Assembly: GCF_009193155.1 (NCBI RefSeq)
Contig: NZ_VUKD01000007.1
Location: 1 to 64,000 of the forward strand
Direction of reading: 5' to 3'
DNA from: Georgenia subflava
GTDB lineage: Bacteria > Actinomycetota > Actinomycetes > Actinomycetales > Actinomycetaceae
Length of the DNA stretch: 64,000 nt
This document shows, piece after piece, positions 1 through 8,013 of the stretch; the stretch's first letter is position 1; each line of letters begins with the position of its first letter. Under the pieces are notes generated by a model. It ran no database searches and had not been told where the DNA came from. It saw only the letters and a program-made list of their open reading frames with translations. A program made the translations under genes and the position numbers.

Positions 1-444
1 GACCGTGGACGCTGCATAGACCCGCAACGCGCTACCCGTGGAGTGGACATCGAACCGCAACCAGTTCTGCGCGTCCTGCACCACAGTCACACCCTGGACC
101 TGGAACTTCACCGCAGGCAAAGAATCGAAGCCCACCTCAGCGACCAGATCAGAATCCGGAGCCACCTGAGTGACCCGCAACCCCCGATTCACACCCCACG
201 CGTCATAGTTCGCCCCCGCCGGCACCGACAACGACAACCCCGCATTCGAGGTCCCGACCCCCTGGAAACCCACCTCACCCACACCCGCCGGATCCGAAAC
301 CGACCACACCGCCGGATCCAACACACCCGAGCTGAAGTCATCCGAAACCAGCACCGCCGGCACGGCTCCAGCAGGTGCGGCCAGCATCGGCACTGCAATG
401 ATCGATGAAAGCAGCAGTACCGCCAGCCGTGTCAGACGGGTCAT
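1..444 (-). CDS. Secreted concanavalin-like protein, C-terminus outside window
   Basis: The frame opens with an ATG at 444 and runs off the window edge, giving 148 codons and no stop. An AGGAG lies about 8 nt upstream. The ATG overlaps the stop of the preceding glycosyltransferase (ATGA), so the two are translationally coupled. The N-terminus is a signal peptide: MTRLTRL, a hydrophobic run, then APAGA before the likely cleavage site near residue 27. The mature part begins VSDDFSSGVLDP and continues as a beta-rich domain of the concanavalin/laminin-G-like type seen in secreted actinobacterial proteins. Codon use is odd: many GGT, GTG, TTG and GGG codons where neighbours use C-ending codons. 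Function unknown; probably a surface or matrix protein made with the polysaccharide. Confidence 0.8.
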   Translation of the reverse strand, partial: MTRLTRLAVLLLSSIIAVPMLAAPAGAVPAVLVSDDFSSGVLDPAVWSVSDPAGVGEVGFQGVGTSNAGLSLSVPAGANYDAWGVNRGLRVTQVAPDSDLVAEVGFDSLPAVKFQVQGVTVVQDAQNWLRFDVHSTGSALRVYAASTV

Positions 445-1373
445 GAAGTACTCCTGGTTCCTGGGGCGGGTGTCTGGGTTCGGGGCGGATCGGCGGTCTT
501 TCGGAGCAGGAGTTGCGCACCCGCTTCTCTGACGAGGGCGCGACGGTTGGTCACTGCCCACCGCGTCACTGGTACGAGAGTGCGCAGCCGCTCGCCTGCG
601 GACGCAGGGCCTGTGAGGGCAACGCGTCCGTACTCGCGGAGCAGGCGCCACCGCGGGGCGCTGCGGCGACCCTCCCAAGCGGGGTCGAACCAGATGTTTC
701 GCGCTCTGGGGTCGGCGTACTGACGCACAGAGCGACCACCGTGCTGCCGGTGCTGAAAGAGGACCTCTGGTACTTCGTAGAAGCGGCCCAACAAGGACAG
801 CTCCAGGAAGAGGGTCCGGTCGGATCCGGTGTACGGACCGATGAGCGAGGTCCTGAGCAGTTGGCGCCGCCGGGTGAGACCGAACGACTCCATGCACGGA
901 GACGGTTCGCGCAACACAGACGATGCTCGGGCCGAGGGCTCTGACTGCGTGGCGTACCCGGGAAGGCGGTGCGCGTAGACAACAGCACCCATCTCATCGA
1001 TATCGACCGCACGGGTGTAGGCCAACGACACACCTGCGTCCTCGTCGAGGACCTCGACACATCGCCTTAGGAACGCCGGTTTGATGACGTCGTCGTGTGC
1101 GGCCCACTTGAAGTACTCACCCCGGGCGAGGTCAACCAGGCGGTTGTAGTTCCAGGCCGCCCCGTGGTTGACCTCGCTCCGGTGGATGCGTACACGGCTG
1201 TCCCGGGCCGCGGCCGAACGGCAGATCTCGGCGGTCCGGTCGGTCGATCCGTTGTCCGCGAGGAGTAGTTCGAAGTCCTCGAAGTCTTGGACAAGAACCG
1301 ACTCGATCGCGGCCTCGAGATAGTTCTCCCCGTTGTAGACGGGAAGTCCGATCGTGACCCGGGGCGAAGCCAT
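441..1373 (-). CDS. Family 2 glycosyltransferase
   Basis: The product is 310 aa, starting MASPRVTIGLPVYNG. It is a cytoplasmic GT-A enzyme expected to add one sugar of the polysaccharide repeat unit from a nucleotide sugar. The GT2 landmarks are visible: the N-terminal nucleotide-binding strand, LLADNGSTDRT, and an acidic metal-binding motif AAHDDV around residue 94. The ATG at 1373 lies 2 nt past the stop of the dioxygenase gene. A longer reading frame exists upstream, but it would overlap that gene entirely. The C-terminal 60 residues are basic and poorly conserved. Donor and acceptor cannot be read from sequence; the CDP-sugar made by the upstream genes is a reasonable guess. Confidence 0.9.
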   Translation of the reverse strand: MASPRVTIGLPVYNGENYLEAAIESVLVQDFEDFELLLADNGSTDRTAEICRSAAARDSRVRIHRSEVNHGAAWNYNRLVDLARGEYFKWAAHDDVIKPAFLRRCVEVLDEDAGVSLAYTRAVDIDEMGAVVYAHRLPGYATQSEPSARASSVLREPSPCMESFGLTRRRQLLRTSLIGPYTGSDRTLFLELSLLGRFYEVPEVLFQHRQHGGRSVRQYADPRARNIWFDPAWEGRRSAPRWRLLREYGRVALTGPASAGERLRTLVPVTRWAVTNRRALVREAGAQLLLRKTADPPRTQTPAPGTRSTS

Positions 1374-1375
1374 CG

Positions 1376-2314
1376 TCAGGAAGCCCCCTCCGGCGCGTAC
1401 ACGAGCACCGCGCCCTCGGGGACCTCGCCGCTGTCGTACTGCGCCACGACCTCGTCGGGCATGGCGGCCTCGTCGGACATCCGGCGGAAGTCCCGCAGGG
1501 ATGTTCCTTCGGGGTGGGAGTCGGCGTTCGGGGCAGCCCGGCCCGCGCGCAGGTCCGCAACGTTGACGGTGCGGAAATCGATGCTGAACCGGCTGCGGCC
1601 GGAGGTGTTCGGCACCGTCGAGTGCAGCTGCTGGGCGGAGAAGACGATCAGACCGCCGGGTGGGACGACGAAGCGGACCTGCGGGTCGCGCGGGAGATCC
1701 TCGGGCGGGTGCGGTTGCTTGCGCTCGTCTTTGTGGATCTGACTGGCGGCCTGGGCGCGGCCGACGGCGTTCCACTCGTAGTAGTTGAACTCTTCGGAGT
1801 GGTTCTCCACCGGCTTGTCCCAGAACGCCGGATGGAACGCCATCGAGCTCTCGGACTCGAACGGGTAGATCGGCATCCACCAGTTGAGCTGGGCCAGCGG
1901 CGCGCTCCACCACGTGTCGCGGTGCATCGGGTGCGCGTACCCGACGCCGGAGCTGAGGTAGGCGTCCGATGTCACCCCGCGTAGCCGGGGGACGTCAAGG
2001 TAGGTCTCCTCCAGATCGCAACCGAGGCCGGCGAGCACCTCGCGCATGAGCCCCTTCGTCTTGGGGTGGTGGATGAACCGCGGCTTGCACGGGCCGAAGA
2101 TCTCGACCCACTGCTCCACGCTCATGTCGAACTGCGCGGTGACCGGGTCGTACGGCGCGAACGCCTCCTCGACCATCTCGGCGGCGAAGTCGCGCAGCGC
2201 GCGGGTGGCGTCCGTGGCGGTATAGAGGAATAGCTGGCCGTTGTAGAGCCTCTCTCGCCGGACCTCGTCCGGGACGTCGGCGTCGACAAAGACGGTGTTG
2301 TTGGTAGCAGACAT
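1376..2314 (-). CDS. Phytanoyl-CoA dioxygenase-like Fe(II)/2-oxoglutarate oxygenase
   Basis: The product is 312 aa with ATG at 2314 and a GAAAGG six nt upstream. The double-stranded beta-helix iron site is readable: HRD (the HxD motif) near residues 130-132 in PMHRDTWW, a distal histidine near 229 in AQQLHSTVP, and a downstream arginine in GRSRF for 2-oxoglutarate. Members of the PhyH family in polysaccharide and antibiotic clusters hydroxylate or otherwise oxidise sugar or lipid-linked substrates, rather than phytanoyl-CoA. Its place between a C-methyltransferase (24 nt upstream) and a glycosyltransferase (2 nt downstream) argues for tailoring a nucleotide sugar or glycan. The exact substrate is unknown. 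Confidence 0.86.
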   Translation of the reverse strand: MSATNNTVFVDADVPDEVRRERLYNGQLFLYTATDATRALRDFAAEMVEEAFAPYDPVTAQFDMSVEQWVEIFGPCKPRFIHHPKTKGLMREVLAGLGCDLEETYLDVPRLRGVTSDAYLSSGVGYAHPMHRDTWWSAPLAQLNWWMPIYPFESESSMAFHPAFWDKPVENHSEEFNYYEWNAVGRAQAASQIHKDERKQPHPPEDLPRDPQVRFVVPPGGLIVFSAQQLHSTVPNTSGRSRFSIDFRTVNVADLRAGRAAPNADSHPEGTSLRDFRRMSDEAAMPDEVVAQYDSGEVPEGAVLVYAPEGAS

Positions 2315-2338
2315 GACGACCTTTCTTGTTGGTGAGTG

Positions 2339-3475
2339 TTAGACGGGGACGACGTCCGCCTCGACCCCGAGGTCGGCGAGTCCACGCGCAACCTCGGAGC
2401 AGTAGGCGGGGTTGGTGACGACCACGAGCGAGACGTCCGCCCCGGTCAGGTCGCCGGGCAGGCTGATGTGGTGCCCGCTGCCCGGCAGATAGTGCCCCGC
2501 CTTGCGGGGGTTGAGGTCGACGACCCGCATCCGTCCGGCGGGGTCAACGGCGTTGAGGAAGTTGGCACCCTTGGCCCCGGCACCCCACACGGCCACGTTG
2601 CTCTGCGGGCGCTGCCCGAACGCCTCCCGCCAGCGCGAGACCGCCTCACGCCATCGCCGCGAGAAGCCAGCGACCAGTTCGAGGTGGGCGGAGACGTCCC
2701 CGGCCACCGTGGCGTCCCGCTCGCCTGGCCGGGCTTCCACCGAGAGGAACTGCCCGTGGAAGGACCGGCGGATCGACTCGATCTCGAAACCGCACCGACG
2801 GACCAGCGCGCTCAGCGAGTTCTCGGAGAAGTAGGAGACGTGCGGGTAGATGCAGTCCCATAGCCCGTCGGGCCCGAAGTTGAACTCGGCCGCCGGCACC
2901 TCCAGGTAGAACACCGCGTCCTCGGGGGCCGTCTCGCGCAGTGCGATCAGCAGGTCCGCCGGGTCCTCGAGGTGCTCCAGGACGTGGCGGCACACGAGCA
3001 GGTCGTAGTGCTCGAGGTGCTGACCGGGCCGGTAGTAGTCGGCGACCAGCGTCACGCCAGCGACCTCTGTGCCCGGCTCGACGCTCGGGTCGTACCCGGT
3101 GCCGGTGTTCTCGCCCCGCCAGGCGAGCTCGGCCAGGAAGTCACCCTTGCCGGACCCGACTTCGACGACGTGCCTGCCGCGAACGTCGTAGCGCTCGACC
3201 AGGTGATCGACGAGCTCGTCCGCGTACCGCTGGAACGCCGGCGAGAAGTGCAGGGAGTTGTCGTAGTTGACGTCGTACTCGACCAGATCCGGGTCGAACG
3301 CGGTGTTCTGCACGTGTCCGCACATGGTGCAGACAGCTAGCGCGAGGGGTCCCTGCACCGCATTACGCGCACTCTCCCGGTCCGGGAAGAGGGCACCGGT
3401 GAGGACCGGGGTGAGCCCGAGGTCGGCGACCGGTGTGAGATCCGCCCCGCCGCACGCGAGACACGTGGCAGTCAC
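2339..3475 (-). CDS. SAM-dependent C-methyltransferase paralogue 3
   Basis: The product is 378 aa. It has the three-part build of sugar C-methyltransferases (TylC3/TcaB9 type). First comes an N-terminal zinc knuckle (CLAC and CTMC pairs within the first 55 residues), then a Rossmann SAM domain with motif I VVEVGSGKGDF near residue 103, then a C-terminal domain with VWGAGAKGANFL. These enzymes methylate C3 of NDP-4-keto-6-deoxyhexoses. The usual catalytic stretch YHEHFxYxS is here IYPHVSYFS: histidine is kept but the preceding Glu is Pro, so activity or substrate may differ. The ATG overlaps the previous stop by 4 bp. It is the third of three tandem paralogues. Confidence 0.87.
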   Translation of the reverse strand: MTATCLACGGADLTPVADLGLTPVLTGALFPDRESARNAVQGPLALAVCTMCGHVQNTAFDPDLVEYDVNYDNSLHFSPAFQRYADELVDHLVERYDVRGRHVVEVGSGKGDFLAELAWRGENTGTGYDPSVEPGTEVAGVTLVADYYRPGQHLEHYDLLVCRHVLEHLEDPADLLIALRETAPEDAVFYLEVPAAEFNFGPDGLWDCIYPHVSYFSENSLSALVRRCGFEIESIRRSFHGQFLSVEARPGERDATVAGDVSAHLELVAGFSRRWREAVSRWREAFGQRPQSNVAVWGAGAKGANFLNAVDPAGRMRVVDLNPRKAGHYLPGSGHHISLPGDLTGADVSLVVVTNPAYCSEVARGLADLGVEADVVPV

Positions 3476-4662
3476 AACGCCTCCAGCTGCGCGTCGACGC
3501 CCAACGCGCTCAGGTCGCGTCCGATCTCACCGAGATAGGTCTCGTTCATGGCGACGACGAGCTCGGGCCGGATCTCCTTGAGCGTGGCCGGCGGCACGAT
3601 GAGGTGACCGGTGCCGGCCATGTAGCGGTCGTGCTTGTACGGGTTGATGTCGACGGCCGCGTCCACCAGCGCGCCGTCGGCACCGAGCGCGGAGAGAAAG
3701 GCGACGCCCTTGGAGCCGGAGCCCCAGATGACGCTGCGCCCGCCGGCCGCGGCCACCTCGCGCGACCGGCTCCGCCAGTGGTCGAGCATCTCGGCGTGCG
3801 CGGCGGCGAAGCGAGCGGTGCTCGCGGCCAGCTCCGCCTGGTCGTCCTCGATGTCGAACGGCTCGCCGGGCACGGGCACCGTGGCCGGCCGCGCCTCGAT
3901 GAGAAGGTACTGGTCGTCGTAGGCGCGGGACAGACCCACCACCTCGAAGCCGGTCGCCCGGAAGAGGCGGGCGAGCGAGCCGGCGGTGAAGTACGAGCAG
4001 TGCTCGTAGTAGACGTCCCAGAAGGCGCCCTCATCGAGCACCCGCCGGGTGTCCGGGAGCTCGAACAGCACGATCGTGTCGGTCCGCTCACCGATCGCGG
4101 CTCGGACCTGACGCATCCACTCGCCCACCGGGGCGATGTGCTCGAGCGTGTGCCGGCACACGACCGCATCGGCGTCGAGGTCGGGCAGGTCCTCGGGGAA
4201 GAAGCCCGCGATCCACTCGGTGCGGTCGCGCACGTCCTCGGGCACCCGCTCGGGGTGCACGCCGGGGTCGATACCGACGCCGCTGGCAGCGCCGGCGCGC
4301 ACCATCTCGACGAGGAACTCGCCCTTTCCGCAGCCGATCTCGGCGACCCGCCGGCCGACGAGGTCGTACCGCTGGAGCCAGTCGGTCGCGAGCTCGGTGA
4401 TGAACTGCTGGAAGCGCGCGGAGAACCCCTGGGTCTCCTCGTAGTCGGGAGAGTACGAGGTGAGCGCCGGGTCGAACAGCTGGTTCCAGACGAATCCGCA
4501 GCCCGGGCACAGCACGAGCGCGAGGTCACCTGTGGGGAAGCCGAGGGCGCTGTCCCGGTCTGTCACCAGCAGGCAGCTGTTCACGGGGATGCCGGACCTG
4601 CGGTAGAACGGCTCGACCGCGGGCGTCGCGCACGCCGGGCAGGACGTCGACGGACCGGTCAT
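3472..4662 (-). CDS. SAM-dependent C-methyltransferase paralogue 2
   Basis: The product is 396 aa, starting [11 protein letters not shown]. The ATG at 4662 overlaps the stop of paralogue 1 by 4 bp; a longer upstream frame is only the shadow of that gene. It has a zinc knuckle (CPAC and CPGC), a SAM motif I VAEIGCGKGEF near residue 100, and a C-terminal domain containing WGSGSKGVAFLSAL. The catalytic region reads YYEHCSYFT, which keeps the Glu-His pair of the family but not the classical FxYY context. It probably acts on the same sugar pathway as its neighbours, at a different position or as a diverged copy. Confidence 0.87.
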   Translation of the reverse strand: MTGPSTSCPACATPAVEPFYRRSGIPVNSCLLVTDRDSALGFPTGDLALVLCPGCGFVWNQLFDPALTSYSPDYEETQGFSARFQQFITELATDWLQRYDLVGRRVAEIGCGKGEFLVEMVRAGAASGVGIDPGVHPERVPEDVRDRTEWIAGFFPEDLPDLDADAVVCRHTLEHIAPVGEWMRQVRAAIGERTDTIVLFELPDTRRVLDEGAFWDVYYEHCSYFTAGSLARLFRATGFEVVGLSRAYDDQYLLIEARPATVPVPGEPFDIEDDQAELAASTARFAAAHAEMLDHWRSRSREVAAAGGRSVIWGSGSKGVAFLSALGADGALVDAAVDINPYKHDRYMAGTGHLIVPPATLKEIRPELVVAMNETYLGEIGRDLSALGVDAQLEAL

Positions 4663-5891
4663 GACAGCACCGCCGGCACCGGGACCGGGCGGATGAACTG
4701 CCCGCCGCGCCGCACGTACTCCGCCTGCTGGCGGACGATCTCGTCGGTGAAGTTCCAGGCGAGGATCAGCACGTAGTCGGGCTGCTCCTCGAGCAGCGCC
4801 TCGGTCGGCCGGATCGGCACGTGCACGCCCGGCATGTACTTGCCGTGCTTGTAGGTGTTGCGGTCGACGACGAAGTCGAGCGTCTCGGTGCCCAGGCCGA
4901 CGTAGTTGAGCATGGTGCTGCCCTTGGCGGCCGCGCCGTACGCGGCGACGCGTCCGCCGTCGGCCTTGACGGCCTCGAGCATCTCGCGCAGCTTCACCTT
5001 GGTCTGCTCCACCCGGTGGCCGAAGTCGGCGTAGAACTCGAAGGTGTCCACCCCGGCCTTCTGCTCGAGCAGGAGCACCCGTCGTGCCTCGCTGGAGACG
5101 TCCTCCTGCTTGCCGATGTGCCAGCGCAGGGTGCCGCCGTGCAGGTCGGGGAAGTACTCGACGTGGTTGAGGTACATCCCGTGGCGACGCACCAGCGCGT
5201 CCACCGAGGTGCAGGAGTAGTAGTAGAAGTGCTCGTGGTAGATGGTGTCGAACTCGCCGTTGTCGACGAGGTCCTTGACCCACGGGTTCTCCACCGTGAC
5301 GAGCCCGTCGTCGGCGAGCAGCTCGGCGATCCCGCCGACGAAGTCGTTGAGCGCCGGGACGTGCGCCATGACGTTGTTGGCGACGATGACGTCGGCCGGG
5401 CCGTGCTCGGCACGCAATCGGCGGGCCAGGTCGACGCCGAAGAACTCCTCCACGGTGGTGACGCCCACCTCACGCGCCGCCTGCGCCTGGTCGGGCGCCG
5501 GGTCGACCCCCACGGCGCGGATGCCGTGGGACACGAAGTTCTTCAGGAGGTAGCCGTCGTTGCTCGCGAGCTCGACGACCAGGCTCGAGGAGTCCAGCTC
5601 GCGGGAGGCGATCAGCGTCTCGGCGTGCTCCTTGGCGTGCCTGAGCAGCTGGTCCGAGAACGAGGAGAAGTAGAGGTAGTTGTCCACGAAGAGCTGCTCG
5701 GGCGGGACGTCCTCGAGGATCTGCACGAGCGTGCACCCGGCGCAGAAGACGACGTCGAGCGGGAAGACCTCGCACGCCTGGCCGAGCCGGTCGGCGCTGA
5801 CCAGCGCGTCCGGCAGCGGCGTGTGGCCCAGCGACAGGAAGGGCTTGAGCTCCGTGCTTTCGCACGAGCGGCAGGCGACGACGTCAGGCAC
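4659..5891 (-). CDS. NDP-hexose C-methyltransferase, paralogue 1
   Basis: The product is 410 aa, starting with a GTG at 5891 that overlaps the end of the SDR gene by 8 bp. That start is preferred because it puts the zinc knuckle (CRSC ... CAGC) at the N-terminus, as in the family. The SAM motif is [12 protein letters not shown]. The diagnostic catalytic stretch [10 protein letters not shown] is intact, as is the C-terminal [15 protein letters not shown]. It is the most canonical of the three C-methyltransferases. It would add a methyl from SAM to a 4-keto sugar nucleotide, giving a branched sugar. The expected substrate is the product of the adjacent SDR and cytidylyltransferase. Confidence 0.9.
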   Translation of the reverse strand: MPDVVACRSCESTELKPFLSLGHTPLPDALVSADRLGQACEVFPLDVVFCAGCTLVQILEDVPPEQLFVDNYLYFSSFSDQLLRHAKEHAETLIASRELDSSSLVVELASNDGYLLKNFVSHGIRAVGVDPAPDQAQAAREVGVTTVEEFFGVDLARRLRAEHGPADVIVANNVMAHVPALNDFVGGIAELLADDGLVTVENPWVKDLVDNGEFDTIYHEHFYYYSCTSVDALVRRHGMYLNHVEYFPDLHGGTLRWHIGKQEDVSSEARRVLLLEQKAGVDTFEFYADFGHRVEQTKVKLREMLEAVKADGGRVAAYGAAAKGSTMLNYVGLGTETLDFVVDRNTYKHGKYMPGVHVPIRPTEALLEEQPDYVLILAWNFTDEIVRQQAEYVRRGGQFIRPVPVPAVLS

Positions 5892-6930
5892 GGGTCGCCT
5901 CGAGGCTCGTGACGCGCAGGTCGGACGAGACCCGGCCGTCGCCCTGCAGCTCGCGGATATGCTTGATCCGCTGCAGGTGCGGTCCGACGAGCTGCTCCTC
6001 GGTGAGACCACCCTGCAGGTACGCGTCGTAGAGCTCCTCGGCACCGGTACGCACGGTCCATCTCGGCTGGAACTCCGGCAGCTCACGTGCGATCAGCGAG
6101 CAGTCCACCCGGTAGTTGCGCTTGTCCGCGCCGGCGCCGTCGGCGAAGCTCACCGTCGCACCGGGCACGACCTCGGCGACGATCTCGGCGACGTCCCGGA
6201 TCCGGTAGGTCTCGTCGGTGCGGCCGACGTTGTACGCCTTGAGGTGGACCAGCTCGCGGGGGGCCTCGAGGACGGCGAGGAACGCGCGCGCGATGTCCTC
6301 GATATGCACCAGAGGCCGCCAGGGTGTGCCGTCGCTCTTGAGCAGCACCTGTCCCGTGGTCACCGCGTAGCCGACCAGGTTGTTGACCACGAGGTCGCCG
6401 CGCAGCCGCGGGGAGACGCCGTAGGCGGTGGCGTTGCGCAGGAACGTCGGGCTGAAGTCGTCGTCGGCGAGCGGTGCCAGGTCACGCTCGGCGAGCACCT
6501 TCGACTCCCCGTAGGGGGTGACGGGGTAGAACTGAGCGGTCTCGTCCAGCGGCGCGTCGCCGTGCGCGCCGTAGATGCTGCAGGACGACGAGAACGCGAA
6601 CCGGGACACGCCAGCCGCCTTGGCCATGGTGGCCACGTGGACGGTGGCGCAGTGGTTGATCTCGTAGGTCACCTCCGGGTTGAGGTCACCCAGCGGGTCG
6701 TTCGAGATGCCGGCGAGGTGGACGACGGCGTCGATGCCGTCGAAGTGCTCGGGACGCAGGTCCCGGATGTCCATCCAGAGCTCCGCATCGGCGGCGCCGG
6801 TGTCCGCCGTGAAGGCACAGTCCGAGAACAGGCCGCTGTCCACCCCGACGACCTCGTGCCCCGCCTGCTTGAACAGGGGGACGAGGCGGGTGCCGATGTA
6901 GCCGTCGTGGCCGGTGACGAGGACGCGCAT
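5884..6930 (-). CDS. NAD-dependent sugar-nucleotide epimerase/dehydratase (SDR)
   Basis: The product is 348 aa. The start chosen is the ATG at 6930, giving [16 protein letters not shown] with the dinucleotide-binding motif TGxxGYIG at once. It lies 7 nt after the cytidylyltransferase stop, whose last codons supply a GGGAG ribosome site. The extended SDR active site is present: Ser-Cys-Ser near 115 (SSSCSIYG) and YGESK, the YxxxK pair, near 140. It likely oxidises, dehydrates or epimerises the CDP-hexose made by rfbF. The locus lacks a separately recognisable CDP-glucose 4,6-dehydratase (RfbG), so this enzyme may fill that step. Distinguishing dehydratase from epimerase needs structural comparison. 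Confidence 0.88.
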   Translation of the reverse strand: MRVLVTGHDGYIGTRLVPLFKQAGHEVVGVDSGLFSDCAFTADTGAADAELWMDIRDLRPEHFDGIDAVVHLAGISNDPLGDLNPEVTYEINHCATVHVATMAKAAGVSRFAFSSSCSIYGAHGDAPLDETAQFYPVTPYGESKVLAERDLAPLADDDFSPTFLRNATAYGVSPRLRGDLVVNNLVGYAVTTGQVLLKSDGTPWRPLVHIEDIARAFLAVLEAPRELVHLKAYNVGRTDETYRIRDVAEIVAEVVPGATVSFADGAGADKRNYRVDCSLIARELPEFQPRWTVRTGAEELYDAYLQGGLTEEQLVGPHLQRIKHIRELQGDGRVSSDLRVTSLEATRA

Positions 6931-6937
6931 GCTGTTT

Positions 6938-7711
6938 CTACTCCCAGGTCTTCCAGGGCGCCGTTTCGGTGCGCCAGAGCTCTTCGAGGATGTGCTTCTC
7001 ACGGACGGTGTCCATGCACTGCCAGAACCCGGTGTGGTGGTAGGCCATCAGCTGCCCGTCCCTGGCCAGGTTCTCGAGGGGTTCCTTCTCGAACTGGGTG
7101 TCGTCGCCGTCGATGTAGGAGAAGACCTCGGGCTCCAGGACGAAGAACGCCCCGTTGATCCATCCCTCACCGATCTGGGGCTTCTCCGAGAACTCCACGA
7201 TCGTGTCGCCCTGCGTGACGATGTGGCCGTACCGGGCGGGAGGGCGCACCGCGGTGAGAGTGGCGATCCTGCCGTGCGAGCGGTGGAAGGCGAGGAGGGC
7301 GTCGAGGTCGACGTTGCTGACGCCGTCGCCCCACGTGAGCATGAAGGTCTCCTCACCCACCCAGGGCTGGAGGCGTTTGATGCGGCCGCCGGTGTTGCTG
7401 TGCGGTCCGGTGTCGACGACGTCGACCGCCCAGTCCTCGCTGACGCCCTGCCCGTGCAGGCGCACCTCGCCGGTGCGCGGGCGCACGCTCACGTCGGCGG
7501 ACAGCGTTGCGTAGTCGAGCATCCAGCGTTTGATGACCTCGCCCTTGTAGCCGACGGCGATCACGAACTCGTTGTGCCCGTACTGCAGGTAGTGACGCAT
7601 GATGTGCCAGAGGATCGGACGCCCGCCGATCTCCACCATCGGCTTGGGGCGGAGCACCGTCTCCTCGGCGAGCCTGCTGCCGAGTCCCCCGGCGAGAATT
7701 GCCGTCTTCAC
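6938..7711 (-). CDS. rfbF: Glucose-1-phosphate cytidylyltransferase
   Basis: The product is 257 aa, full length for the family. It joins CTP and glucose 1-phosphate to give CDP-glucose and pyrophosphate in the cytoplasm. The nucleotidyltransferase signature [11 protein letters not shown] followed by [12 protein letters not shown] is at residues 8-30. [11 protein letters not shown] near 125 carries the metal-binding aspartate, and the FxEKP block ([18 protein letters not shown]) is intact. It is the first gene of the eight-gene minus-strand operon and so commits the pathway to CDP-sugars. No RfbH-type dehydrase for 3,6-dideoxyhexoses follows, which argues against the classical abequose/tyvelose route. 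Confidence 0.93.
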   Translation of the reverse strand: MKTAILAGGLGSRLAEETVLRPKPMVEIGGRPILWHIMRHYLQYGHNEFVIAVGYKGEVIKRWMLDYATLSADVSVRPRTGEVRLHGQGVSEDWAVDVVDTGPHSNTGGRIKRLQPWVGEETFMLTWGDGVSNVDLDALLAFHRSHGRIATLTAVRPPARYGHIVTQGDTIVEFSEKPQIGEGWINGAFFVLEPEVFSYIDGDDTQFEKEPLENLARDGQLMAYHHTGFWQCMDTVREKHILEELWRTETAPWKTWE

Positions 7712-8013
7712 TTCACTCCCCGGTCGTGGTTGTCGGTCTCGATCGAGATCCGCTGCATTTTTGAACGTAGGGCGGCCCGTTCCACCTCAGCGACGAAGTT
7801 CGGGTGATCGTCGGGGGACGACCCCGGGTGAGACCAGGGTGATGGCGGGCGGGGCCGTGCGGGCGGCGTCCGCACCCGGCTCAGGACGTACGTCGCGCGT
7901 GCCGGCCTCGGGAACGCAGGTGTCGCGGTGAACCGGCCACGGGCCGCGCCCGGAGTTGTTTGAATGGCTCCAGCCATCCGAGGACAGCAGGACCGGAAGA
8001 GACGAGGAACCCG
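7712..8013. other. Divergent intergenic region, rfbF operon versus ABC exporter
   Basis: No open frame here looks coding. The region must hold promoters for the minus-strand sugar operon and the plus-strand exporter. It contains the 12-bp palindrome listed separately, a CAAAAATG-containing A-rich patch on the minus strand near 7755, and a small hairpin (ATGGCT, CC, AGCCAT) at 7964-7977. No confident -35/-10 pair was found. Confidence 0.5.
7737..7748. promoter_or_regulatory. Perfect 12-bp palindrome upstream of rfbF
   Basis: TCTCGATCGAGA is perfectly self-complementary and lies 26 nt upstream of the rfbF ATG, where a repressor would block transcription or initiation. It may be an operator for the sugar operon. 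The binding protein is unknown. Confidence 0.4.

Noticed and set aside
7960-8013. Upstream ATG for the first ABC exporter
   Set aside because: It has no ribosome site, and the residues before MDDDVVDSL are not exporter-like; GAGGAA precedes the ATG at 8014.
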